From Paramacrobiotus metropolitanus (taxonomy: Eukaryota; Tardigrada; Eutardigrada; Parachela; Macrobiotidae), in contig NW_026570355.1 in the NCBI RefSeq assembly GCF_019649055.1, positions 186,001 through 250,000 on the forward strand: 64,000 nt of DNA, in the 5' to 3' direction. Below are positions 36,124 through 48,000 of this stretch, piece by piece (position 1 is the first letter of the stretch; each line of letters starts with the position of its first letter). The translations under genes and the position numbers were made by a program. The notes beneath the pieces were generated by a model that did no database searches, had not been told where the DNA came from, and was given only the letters and a program-made list of their open reading frames with translations.

Positions 36124-39100
36124 ATGGGAAGTTTAGCCGAGATGCACGTGTCAGTAGATTATCAGGTAAAATTGATGCGAAGATTTTCTTCACTGCGATA
36201 AATTCGAAATTTCAGCCTAAAATTGCTGGAAATTAATTATTAATAATTTCAAAAAAATATTAGAAAATTCGTCAAGGGCGTGCGAATGTAGCCGTTAGTT
36301 TTTTGCCTTTGGATAAATTATTTATGGTGTGTAGACGACGAATCTGTACTGGAAAGACGACACCAGTCAGGGCTGGTTCGCCGGATGCCTGCGCTATGAC
36401 AAGAACGGCAATTCCACCATCGTTGGCTGCCATCCTGTTTTGGTGAGTAATTTTTCGATTGAAGAGCCGCATCGTTTTTTAAAAAATTATATCAGTAACG
36501 TTAGAATGCAGGAATGAAATAATTGGCAGTATTTGTTTCGTTTTGCGTGGAGGAACTGGGGAATTTCTTTGAGAATTTTTCAGTTTTCGATCCGAATAAT
36601 TTCCTAATTAAACTATTCACTTATTCAGTTATTTCTTTCATATTTAAATTATTTTATTTATGTGTCAATAATTATTAAACAGTTGGCAGGAATGAATTGC
36701 TGTCTGTTCGGTTAGCGCAGTTTGTGTTGGGTTGAAAACTTCTCTTCGCCATGTGACGATTTGGTGGGTGTACATGCGTGATTGTCTGAGCAGGAGCCAG
36801 CGATTGTGGGGCATCTGGAGAAGGCCTTCGCGGCGGACATGACGGCGCGCCGCCCGCTGGTTCCCGTCGCCACGCCGGCGGTGGCCGCGGTCGCGCCGCA
36901 GGACCCCGCCAGCGACCAGTTCCGCGTCGATCCGGCCGTCTACGACCCATTCGTAAGCTTTTCTTTACTAATTAAATATTTTAGTAGTATTTGAATTTTA
37001 CCCTGTAGACGATAGGGAATTTCTTACCGTTCCGTGGTTGCAGTCAGTTTTGTAAGATTTAATACAAGATAAAAATTTCCGCAGAGCAGTCAAAAAAAAT
37101 AAAATTAAATTTGTTTTGGTTCTCCTGAGTTGCCGATAGCGCGTGTTTTATATTTACTAAAATCAATAATTCAGATAAAATCGGAATTTAATAAAATGCC
37201 AAAAAATTCATTGGGGTTAAAATTGACCAAAAAATCCGAATAAAATGCGTGTTGTGTTTATTAGGATCCGCAGCAGTTAGGGGAGTTCGCCAAGAAGGAG
37301 ACGGGTGGTCAGCCGATGGAAGCCGCCGCTGCCGATGAATGGCTGGATGAGAATGATGCGGAGCGGGGATGGGTGCCCACGGCCTCCTCTTCCCTGTCCT
37401 CACTGCCCACCACGGCGCCCTGCTCACCGCTCTCCAGTCCCATGTACGTGTTTTACACGCACTGATCGTCGCACTGCCGTTGTAATAATTTTTTTCAATA
37501 TTTGTCAATCAAAAGAATAATAATGCACAGTTATTTCTTCATGTACTAGGTTTTTCCTTAACTGGTTATTTATCCACTAATTCGCGCCTTCTGCCGACCA
37601 ATATCTGAGAATTAAAGACAGCAGTTTCATTGAAAAATTATTTCTTTATTTACTGATAATTTTTTTGTGCGTTGCTAATTTATTGGCTAATTATTCGCGG
37701 ATTTTGTGAACAGGAACTCGGCGGAGAAATCATCGGCGTCCGTGGATTTTGCCGTGAAAGCGCACATCATCTCCAACGTGGATCGCAACAAACAGGTCGG
37801 TGGTGATTTTATTCGATTTGATTTTATTCGCCGAAAATCTTATGATACGCCTTGAATTTGCTTCTTTATTTTCCGATAATTATTACTAATTACTGTATTT
37901 AATCCCTTGTTTGGTAATTACAGTATTATAATTATGCGGTTCTTTCTTTTGCCAACTTCCAGTTTTTTCACTAGTAAATTATTTCTTATTATTGTGTAGG
38001 CAACAGAATTAAACGGTGTAAATAATTAAATTTGAAAAGTTTAAGTTGGATTGTAAAATGTTGGGGGAATTAAAACTGTTGATGAAATCAGCTTTTTTTA
38101 ATTTGTTTGGCTTTTTAATATTTTTTTTAATTGTTTCGCTCATGCTGATCGTATGTCATTTAATGCTGCAGTACATTATCGACTTGAAACCGGAATTACT
38201 GAAGACTATGAAGGAGGCCGGGAAGAACAAATCGGCCTTCGAACTGACCGATTACCAAAAAGGCATCTTGTCCGTTATTCTGCAAGGTAACGAATTGCTG
38301 TACGGTAAATTCATGGAAGTGAAATAATTATTTGAGAAAATAAAGAAAACGGATTGACATAATTAATTTAATTTTTTTAATGGAATCATACGAGTGATTT
38401 CTTTTTAAATTTATTGTTGTTAAATTAATGCACTTCCAGGCCGTAAATTAAGATTAGGATATTTCTGAAACCTGAGCAAATTAAATTTGAATTAAATCTT
38501 TGTGAATTACTCATAATTGGCATTTTGGTGTTATTTTTGCAGTTTGCTTTAAAATATAATAAAATAAATTCTTTTAGTAATAATAAATAAAAAATAATAA
38601 ATTCTTTAATAAAAAATAAATCAATAGGTAACTGGTGGTTGATGCTAGTGTTTGCTGCTCGTTCGCAGATCAGCCGGTGTTGACGCAGGGTCCGGCGAAA
38701 TCGGGGAAAACGGCCGCGTACATTCTGGCCATTCTGCATCAGCTGAAGTTTGAGCACACGCGCCCCGTTTGCCAGTGCATTATCGTGGCGGAAACGTTCG
38801 AGAAGATCGACCAGGTGCGCTCAAAAATTAATGTCATAAATGTCTTATAGTTTTCTTTTTAAAAAATAAACTTGCAAGAAATCTTTGCGCCTTTTTAGAA
38901 GAATTCGCTAATTTGACGCTGCGTATTATTTTATGTGTTCGAAAAATAAGGAGTATTCTGTACGTGTAAACCATAAATCGTTAAATATTAAGAAAATGTG
39001 TTTGTTCGTTCTGGAAATTTGTAGGTCGTTTAATTCTGAAAAATGTCATTTTGATGTGAACCGTAAATATCTAGAATAATTTTGATGACTGAATTTTAAA

Positions 39101-40320
39101 AAAAGGTAATTTAAATGGAAACATTGACTTGTAAAATCTGTATTTTGACAATTTTCTTGCTTTATCGGGCAGATTGCGAACATGTTGATCACGCTGGGCG
39201 GATCGGAGCCGGTGCGCGTGCTGGCCGAGCAGCCGGTCGGGAAGAAATTCTACACCGCCGCGTTCGGCCGCGATCAGTCTTCGCCGCCGCACATCCTCGT
39301 CGGACGTCCGGTCAAGCTGCGCGATCTGATCCTGTCCATCAAATTAGGTATGTGGAATTTTTGTGCACCCGATCCTGCTAATTTTGGCATGAGCGAAATA
39401 ATTTTCAAATTCTGATTTAATTTGTTATAAAAATTTTTTTGATGTGGTTTTTTAATTACGGTATTACAATTTTTTGAAATTTCACTGAAATTAACTTTGG
39501 GGTTTTTTTGAATTTTTCACTGTACTGTGTTTCTGTTTGGAAGATCTTCCAGTGATTTCCGGGTGTGGAATTTATTTTTTTTATATGGAGTTGATTGGTT
39601 TTTCCCGGCAGCTGATTTTGCTGTGTTTTGTTTAGAAAATCTCTGATTTTACCTGTTTTCTCGGTTGGCAGATACGAAGAGCGTGCGCATGATGGTCTTC
39701 GATGAGGTGTCGTCGGTGGGTGTTGATCCGGGGGTGATTTTTGCCGTGCCCAAGGTGGAGCCGAGTCTGCTGGTCAGTTTTACAGTTTAAAATCTTCGTA
39801 AATCGAATTTTAAAATTTATTTTCGGATTTTAATTTATTAGGGAAATTGTTTACCCAGCTGTTTTTATAACGACATCGTACCAATTTAACCAAATGTTGG
39901 GTACCTCTCGTCTTAATAGGTTAAATGTTTTCCGTAACAATACAAGCAAAAAACGAAGCATAATCTCTGTAAATAAAATTTAAAAAAAATCAGAACCATT
40001 TTCAAAAGGTTTTAAAAATCACAGTCATTTAAATTTTTTTATTAGTAAAATCGTTTGCTTGTCTAAGTTTTATTCAAATAATAATTCATGTCAATAAATA
40101 GTTTTTTTTTATTAATGAAATATTGATTCAAGTATCAACTGCGCGCGACAGTATTTTTTTGTTTTTTTTGTGTTATTTGAATTATTTTTTTAATAATTTT
40201 TATTGACAGGAGAAGCTGGTGAAGTGCGAGTTCGATCCGAACGAAGTGGAGACGCTGCCGGAGACCCTGATCACGGCCGGCTTCAACGAGATGGTCTTCA
40301 ATCGGCCGCCCGTCTTTTAA
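36124..40320 (+). CDS. chimeric protein: KDM3-like Tudor segment fused to a degenerate DEAD-box RecA1 domain
   Basis: Ten exons: 36124-36165, 36335-36442, 36794-36952, 37265-37443, 37714-37795, 38172-38286, 38669-38814, 39173-39347, 39672-39772, 40210-40320. All have GT/AG borders and consistent phase, giving 405 residues and TAA. Residues 17-34 (NLYWKDDTSQGWFAGCLR) match VYWKDGAKQRWYAGCLK of the adjacent KDM3. About 51-190 is low-complexity, with DEWLDENDAERGW. About 191-370 follows a DEAD-box N-lobe: ELLKTMKEAG, DYQKGILSVILQ, then motif I GPAKSGKT (236-243). The motif Ia position reads IVAETFEKI, the motif Ib region is VGRPVKLRDLI, and motif II is DEVS (346-349). There is no SAT motif and no second RecA lobe, so ATP may bind but unwinding is unlikely. 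The upstream frame is open to about 35758, so an earlier start is possible. It stands head to head with KDM3. Confidence 0.85.
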
Positions 40321-40556
40321 CCGGCACATGCTACGACTCAATAAGGCGGCGATCCTCTTGTCTGTTTCTTTTTGGGTATTTTCGGAATGGAGGAATGGTC
40401 AATCTCTTTTGCTGAAAGAATACTTTTGATTAACATTTTGCTTTTGTTTCGGATTCGAGATGGGAGAGTATTGGTAGTCCTTTCGGCGGACGGTGTGGGT
40501 GTATGAACTGATTTAATCGCAGAGAAACCTACGCCGAGATTCCCTGTACAGATTGC

Positions 40557-40562
40557 AATAAA
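40557..40562 (+). promoter_or_regulatory. candidate poly(A) signal of the Tudor/DEAD gene
   Basis: AATAAA lies 237 bases after the TAA at 40320. Another AATAAA follows near 40680. The choice of the first is an inference. Confidence 0.4.
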
Positions 40563-42204
40563 TCGCAGTGTCAGAACAGAAATCTGGAAAATTTTAAAAA
40601 AAAGAAAATTAACGAAGTTAAAAAATACCTGATTAATTAGTCGTATGTAATGTACTCTGTAGCTTACGGCATTCTTGCAAATAAATCAAACTAATAAAAG
40701 GACAAAAAAATTACGAGAAAATTAATTAAAATTATTACTGAATTACAAATAGGTCCGTTTAAAGCTAGTTATTTCTTAAATTTTGCCGCTGAATAAAGCT
40801 ACTCAAGTAAATGAAAAAAGATTTTGTAATTATTTTTTAATTTTGAAAAAAATGCTGATGCGTTAAAAGTAGCAGAGATTTCTTGTACAGAATCCGAATG
40901 AAATAAAGCGCGCGAGACAGCGCGTGGCCAGCATCCGAGTTACGATTAATTCACTGATTTCATAAAAGACAGGAAAAATGAAATAATTTATTTATTACAC
41001 TTTAATTAAAATTTAAAATTGAGCTCACTGTCAGCAGAAATGTAGCCAGCGGTACGTAGCAAATTTGTTGGACCGTGTTAGTACTGACGCTGAGCCTAGC
41101 CGGTGCACTTGTACTAACGCTGTACGCATGCGCTGCTGATTCATGGGATACAGCGAACACCTGAGGACACGGGCGGCGTGCTGTCATCTATACTGCATCA
41201 AAGACGTGCGCGCTGGCGGGCTGCTTTTAAGTGGCTGCTGCAAGTCCAGCCACACTGTTAAATTAAATTTCTGTCCGCACAGTTGGTTAGAAAAAAAATC
41301 CGAGATGTCGCAAATGTCACCCGAGATACAGTACGTTGATTTTTTTTTCTCACAGAAGAAAACAAGCGCTTATGTTGCACATATTACATGAGCGATAATT
41401 AAAACGCGCTGCACGGATAGTTAACTTACAACTCCTCTTTACTAGCACAAACCAGTCAAGACAGAGTATTTAGTGTAGTAAAAAGAAACCTCATTCCAAA
41501 TCAGGAATTAGTGCGCAGTGCGCACTCACACTCACATGTTAGATGGTCAGTTTTCGGCAGCAAACATCTTATATCAGACTAATGAGCAAACGAACCAACA
41601 CGAACGAACAAAATGTTGTTGTCACATCTTATTTTTTTTGTTGTGATTTTTGCCACTTACGTTGTGATTTTGCCACTTACAATTATTATAGTTGCTTACA
41701 GATCTGCACTTCTGTTGTTAACAGAATTCTAGAATGTTTTCCAAGTAACATACGTAAATTCCACTGTTGATATTAACGCTGACGCCGCTTCTTCAGCCAG
41801 TGTCGCGTCATTTAATACACCATTAATTTTAACTCATCAATCATGTTTATATGTGCAGTACGAGTAGTACTGGATTGGCGCAGTTTTTATTGTAGCGTTC
41901 AAATGCATCTAAAGGTCACTTCTGAATTCCTAATTATTACTACCGTACACGTCAAAACGTGGAATATTACTCATTATTTATTTAGTATGACAAGTCGGCA
42001 CATAGGGCAAACAAACCATAAATTTATTGGATTGAACGGAATTTGGTATGGAAGAAAATGGAAAATTCTCCATGTACCGACTACACGATAAACGGGAAAC
42101 AACGACCGAGTGCCAGATTAGAGCGCTCGGCGCAGTGACGTGATGCATCAGTTGGCGAGCGGCTGTTCGAGATGCGACAGCGTGTTGGTTCGGCATCCGT
42201 CAAC

Positions 42205-42266
42205 GAAACGGACCAGGTCCGTTTCGATGACGATTTTCTGGTAAACCGTTTGAAACGGTTTACCAG
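42205..42266. repeat. two adjacent perfect palindromes with a shared AAACGG core
   Basis: Palindrome 1, 42205-42225, has arms GAAACGGACC and GGTCCGTTTC around one base. Palindrome 2, 42238-42266, has 14-base arms CTGGTAAACCGTTT and AAACGGTTTACCAG around one base. Palindrome 2 is extended by outer cgatttt/aaaatcg with a one-base offset. Only 12 bases separate them. They lie about 0.64 kb before a donor-like GTAAGA at 42905 and 2.7 kb before the UPF1-CH/PTB start. Confidence 0.85.
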
Positions 42267-42779
42267 TAAAATCGCGAATCCGAAAGCCGCGCCTATGCAG
42301 TAGCAAAGGATCGTACCGTTTGATTTAACGACAACGACCGACGTTCGCCCAACGCCCACTAACGGCTGCTGTCCAGCATACGTACCGGCTGACGCAATCG
42401 GCTTTACGCTCTGTACACGGTGCTGGAACACAGCCACTCACTGGTCAGGTATTAGTCGCCGTACTGCGCAGTACACCGGCTTGCTTCGCGACTCGCGTTC
42501 AGTGCGTACAAGAAAATTTCCCGATCAAAACATTCGCACTTTCGACAGCGCTTTCCTTCACTTTTTTTGCATGTGCGAATTCCTGAATTGTTTGATCGCG
42601 TGTTAAATTTGTGTGTGCAAGCAACTGTTTTGGTTGATCGGTATCTGTACTGCGGTTTATCAGGAGGGACGTTATCGGTACGGTTTCGCTGGTGTCGCTG
42701 ATCCCGTAGTCGCTGGATTCCATTTCGCGTCGCCTAGCTGGATCCCGTTTCGCCTGGATCCGATTGTCTCCTAGCTTGA

Positions 42780-42904
42780 TCCGCGAAGCCACAGCCTGCA
42801 GTAACTCCCCTTGCTCATCTGGATAGTTTCAGCGCTAGCTGAAATAAGTCTCCAGTCTGAGTGATCTCGGTCGGCTACGGATCGTCGTTTGATTAATTCC
42901 AGCA
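42780..42904 (+). promoter_or_regulatory. possible 5' UTR exon of the UPF1-CH/PTB gene
   Basis: The sequence ends ...TTCCAGCAG before GTAAGACA, a good donor. Stops occur in all frames, so it would be non-coding. It would splice to the acceptor at 44986 (TTAACAG), 23 bases ahead of the chosen ATG. The 5' limit is unknown. Confidence 0.3.
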
Positions 42905-43081
42905 GGTAAGACAAAAGTGAAATTATCTGCAAATTTCGCGGTCCGTTGCAACGGCGCCATGTACTGCATTTCGCGGGCAAATTGCAAACTTGTGCATTCT
43001 TTCGTTTGGTACTTTATGTAGTAATTGTAATTATTATTTGGTGAATTCTATGTATATGTAAATTGAATTGCTAATCAACCG

Positions 43082-44480
43082 CAGTGTCTGGTATTTTGAA
43101 AATGTCGGATATTTTAAAAACAGAATTTATAAATGTCGCTTATTTTGACGTAGCATTTTAATATCGCAATAGTACATACATACGAGTACGAATTATATAA
43201 TGGAATTTTTACTCGTTATTATTATGTACATGCATGTAAAGTAATTTGCTGTTCTACCATAATGCCTGGTTTTTCTAAAATGGCGGATATTTTAAAACAT
43301 TTTTAAATGTCGCATATTTTTAAGTAGCATTTTTAAATGTGTGTGTACGAGTATGAATTAAATCATAAATTTTTTGAATGTGGGAATTTCTTGTTCGGCT
43401 TTCTAAATGTCGGATTCTTGATTAAATGTACCTGTAAATTTGCCTTCCTAAATGTACCTGTATTGTACGTGAGATTTTTACATAATATTGGAGTTAGATG
43501 TCGATATTTTAAAACTCGGATCTTCGAAGGTGCAATTTGCAGATGGAATGGTTTCAAAATTTAAGAAATAGTTATTCCTTGTCATTATTTTTTATTCGTT
43601 TTGCATGCTGGATTTTCAAAATATGAAATCTTTACAGTAAATGACATAATTATTGCTTCAGTTTAAATATTTCTCCAGTCTTGTTATACTGCTAATTTTT
43701 CCTCCGTGTTTTAAAGTGCCTCATTTTTATGTATTGAAAGCTGATGTGTTTTATTTATTGCTGTTGTTTTCTTTTTATTTGTGTTATTGTATTTATTTTA
43801 AATACATTATTTGTAATTGTAAAATAAAAACCGGATTAATGTGCTTGTAAAATAACTTCTTTCAACTTGGTACGGTTACAATTCGTTGTTTTTAAATGCC
43901 GCATTTTTATGTAAAGTATAAAAAGCTAAAGGGTTTTATTTGTTGTTGTGTTTTCCAATTTATTTTTGAATACTACTGTATTTATTTTAGATAATTTTTT
44001 AAAATTGTAAATAAAAACTAAGTGCATGTGGTTAATTTTTAATACTTATTCATTGTTAATTTTATTTATGAAAATTAAGTAATTAATAAATTTATTTGCT
44101 TTGAATAATAAAAATATGAAACAAAAAATTATATAAAATATTTGCTAAAATGCTTGTACAGCATGTACTGGAAAATCTACCGGGTGTGTCACCATGATCC
44201 GAACGACGTTCTTAATAAAAAAATTTCAGTTTTAGATATTTTCGAGTTGTTATTATTTATTAATTTAATTTTGATCATCTTATATTTTGTTACTTTAAAT
44301 GGTTAATTTTCTGTTGACAAGCAAGTACCGTGATGACTGCAGTTTCTGTTCAGTGTAGTACTGCCGGTAGTGTCTCAAAATTTCGGAATTTTAGATGGCG
44401 AACTTTTGAAATGCCGGATTTTTGATGTCGGATTTTTTGAAGCTTTTAAGCGAAATTTCAAAATATCAGGCTTTTCAATC
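43082..44480. repeat. AT-rich block with a recurring AAATGTCGGATATTTT-like motif and duplicated units of about 182 bases
   Basis: Forms such as aaaatgtcggatattttaaa (43099), aaaatggcggatattttaaa (about 43278), ctaaatgtcggattctt (43404), aatgccggatttttgatgtc (44411) and ggattttttgaag recur. Larger units also repeat: 43.08 against 43.26 kb, and 43.71 against 43.89 kb ('cctcatttttatgtattgaa' against 'ccgcatttttatgtaaagta'). Confidence 0.55.
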
Positions 44481-45009
44481 TGAGATTTTAATTTTCGATC
44501 TGAAAACACGTTGAAAGCGGAAATAGCTGGTGAAAAACATAAGCGTTTCATACGAATTAATATCATAACTAAAATCTAACTTCTATAATTAAGAATACTA
44601 TCATTATTAAAAATACTATCATAGCACGATATGTAAAAAAATACAAAAAAACCAAAAAACTTAATATTTGCTCCGTGCACAATTTTCGTAGAATTTAAAT
44701 TTGTCGAATACTGTTTCGGGCGTACGAGATCGTATTGCTGTACATATGTCTATGCGAGCACGTACTTTATTGAAGAAAAGTGGGTATTAAGAGAATTAAT
44801 TGCTTTTTTACGATACAAAAAATATTAAAATCAGAAATAAAAAAAGAGATGAAAATATAAAGGAAAATTGATAAGAAATGAAAATGAGAATATAAATACT
44901 GTGTTCATAAACGTATTTACAGAATGTACTGTACAGTTTACCAGTACTGTCACCGGTCACCTTTGATGATTGATTATCCTTAACAGGTGCATCTACCGAG
45001 GCACAAAGT

Positions 45010-48000
45010 ATGGCTCCAGTTGTGCAGCCCGGCAGATTCTTGTTGGAAAATATGGGATGTGGGTACGTATGTTAATTTGATAAAAAAATGCGGTTGTATT
45101 CGATTGTATAAAATACTGAATTTTATTTTAATTTTTGTGCAGCTACTGTGGCTTGGAGGAGTTGCGTTGCCTCGCCTACTGCGGGGCAGCCGACTGCCGT
45201 AAATTTTTCTGCAATGTATCCAAGAATGGACAACTGAAGAGGTACTTGTACATAGTAGTGAGGAAAATTCTAAGATATGTGGAAAAAAATAATGCCGGAA
45301 ATAACTGCGGTTTATGTTTTGGAAATCTGTGAACCATTGTTTACTAAAATGCAAATTAACCGTTAAAATTACAATAGTACATATTGTTTGCGTATTTTCC
45401 CGTTTCAGAATTTATTATTTAAATCTCTTGTTAGGTATTATTTAAATTTAATATTTTTATAACATTCTATAATTTTTATTTTGAATTGTGTTGTTCAGTT
45501 ATTAATGTTTCCCGTGTACCGTACGCAAAATTATATTATTTCACCAACCACGTACCGGACCAATAAACCGCTTACGCAATTGTCGTGTGTTTGACTTCTC
45601 GGTTCTTTTATTTGTCGAAACTGAAAGAGAATAATATTTTTAAAATATCGGCGCATTTATTATTCATAGTGTAATAATTAACAAGAGTGTGAAATAAAAA
45701 AAAAATTAATGATAATGATAAAATGCTGATAATCGTATCAATAATGGTATTAAAATAAGCAGAGTAGTAGTAGGTGCAAAATAAAATAATAGTAAAAACA
45801 AATGCAGTATTTTTTAAGTTTTTGTGCAGTAGAAGGCAGTTGGAATTTTATGCGAATTTTGTTTTAATAATATTTTATTTGTATTTTGAATGGAATTTGT
45901 TTTCTGTTGTTTTTTCTATTTTTGATTCTAATTTTGGAATCTGATCTAACAAAATTATCATTTTGTGGGTAATTTTATGGTAAACAGGAAGACATTTTCC
46001 GGTTTGTCTGGCCTCCGATTGTGACATTATATAAAAATGTATAATTTTACAGTCATATCATACAGCACAGTGAACGGACTGGACACAACGTTATTGTCGT
46101 CAGCCGTGGACTGCGAGACTGGCCCATGGAGAAGGATGAGCGGGCGAAGTTCATTCTGCAAAATTTTACGTTTTCTCCGGAGTGCTTCCAGTGCCATGAC
46201 TCGGATATATTCCACCTAGGCACGGAATGGGCCGGCGGCCACCCGTTCCGTGCCGAACAAATATGGTGCCGTGCACACGCCACCGCCCGGGGAACGGTCA
46301 CCTCTGCTATGTGGCAACCGCTAGTGGAGACGAGAAAGGTCAGGCGTGAAGTCTTCGATAGCCATCTGCTGCACGGTTTGGTGGCCTGCGTCCCTGTTAA
46401 AGCCATGAATCTCCACTGGCCAGCCAACCTCTGGAAGGTTAAGAAGCCCGAGCAGGCCATGGACCGTCTTGAGCGGTATTGGCGCGCGAAACCAGCCTAC
46501 ACGCACCGCGAATTTAAACTGTGGAAAGTAAGCCATGCAGTTGGTATCGTTTACAAAATAACTTAAAATGGAAGAAAATATTAATTTCCTTCGGTAGTAA
46601 CATGCTGAAGAATATCCTACCTTTATAAAAATATAAAAATATGCTAGTAAATTACACTGAAAAGCAGTAGTAAAATATGAGCAACATTGTTACGTCTAGA
46701 CGGTATATCTGTACTGCAGTTTAATGTGAAAATAATAAAATATTTAAACAGGAAAATAATAATAAATTTGAATGGGGACATAATGATATAATTCGGTAAT
46801 AACATGTTTTATTTGATTTATTGTTTTGAAACAGTGATGTTACCGCTTCTTGTTGTAGAATAATTATTCACCGGCGTTATAAAAATATACAGTCATAGTA
46901 AAATACGCTAGAAATTTTTAGTGGATAACAGTAATTAATTAAAAGCATATTTATTTTCCTGTTTTAAAATGGCGGATCATTAGTGAAGGTTTTTCTAATT
47001 TTTAAAGTGCCGAAAACAATCGTGCCAAATTGTATCGCAATGGAAGTACAAATATTATTATGTACATACTTGTTAATTGCAAATTGGCTTAACAAAATGA
47101 TAGAATAGGCTGCAGAATTATAATACGCAGTAAAAATAACAGAAGGCAGTCGTAACGAAAATTTATTGTGTGAATGGCAGAATGCGCAAATGCCGGATGT
47201 GTCCACACCGGCTGATGAGCCTGTGGACGTGCTGGATGAAGGGCCAAGCGGAAACCATCCCGCCGCGGACGATGAATCTCCAGAGAAATCTGGTGAAAAT
47301 TCAGACTCCGGTAAATTGACGATATTCAGTAGATAAGCAGGAATATTCGGCATTAATTTGTAAAGTAAAAGTAGCTGAAATATTTTTACAAGTCTACGAC
47401 TACGGCGGGTGGTTACTGCACAACAGCTTCAGATTACTTCATAATTTTTGTTTATCGATATTTTTCAACTTTTGTAAATTACAGTCGCATTAATGTATTT
47501 TTAAAAAATTTATTATTTTAGTTTACATATTTTATTTTATATTGAATCTATATATTTTACATACATACATATATAAATGAATACATACATCTATATATTT
47601 GAATTTATATATTTTACATACATACATACATTATTCTACATATTTTATTTTTTATTTTATATTTTATTTTATATTTTATTTTATATTTAAATATTTTATT
47701 TTATTTTTTATTTTATATTTATTTTATTTTATATTTTACACATCATTTGTGTTTGTTAGTTTTTTTTCAATTTGGCTTTTCTTGTTTATTATGTATTTAT
47801 TATTTTGTAGTCAGTTTTATTTTCATATTCCTTCGTTTTTCTTTAAAATTTTTGTCTTCTTTTTTAATTTACCGTGTATTAGCAAATGTGGCATCGGCTT
47901 TTGTCGTGATTTTTTCATAAAAATATCATGAGCACAGAAAATGTTTGGATGCATGTTGCGATTGTTTTTGTGTGGTTTTTAATCTGTTAACGATGTTATT

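Larger units (their letters stand above)
40321..45009. other. intergenic region upstream of the UPF1-CH/PTB gene
   Basis: About 4.7 kb without a recognisable coding exon. It holds a less AT-rich block (41.0-42.9 kb) with paired palindromes at 42.2 kb, a splice-donor-like end of a possible 5' UTR exon at 42904/42905, and an AT-rich block (43.0-44.6 kb) with a recurring short motif. Open frames here are short and unrelated to known families as far as I can tell. Confidence 0.5.

Noticed and set aside
39672-40320. Reading the Tudor/DEAD gene as a complete active helicase
   Set aside because: Motif II is DEVS, the motif Ia position lacks PTRELA, no SAT motif is seen, and the protein ends before a second RecA lobe.
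47599-47931. 110-codon Phe/Tyr-rich frame
   Set aside because: It is a translation of the TTTTA microsatellite inside an intron.
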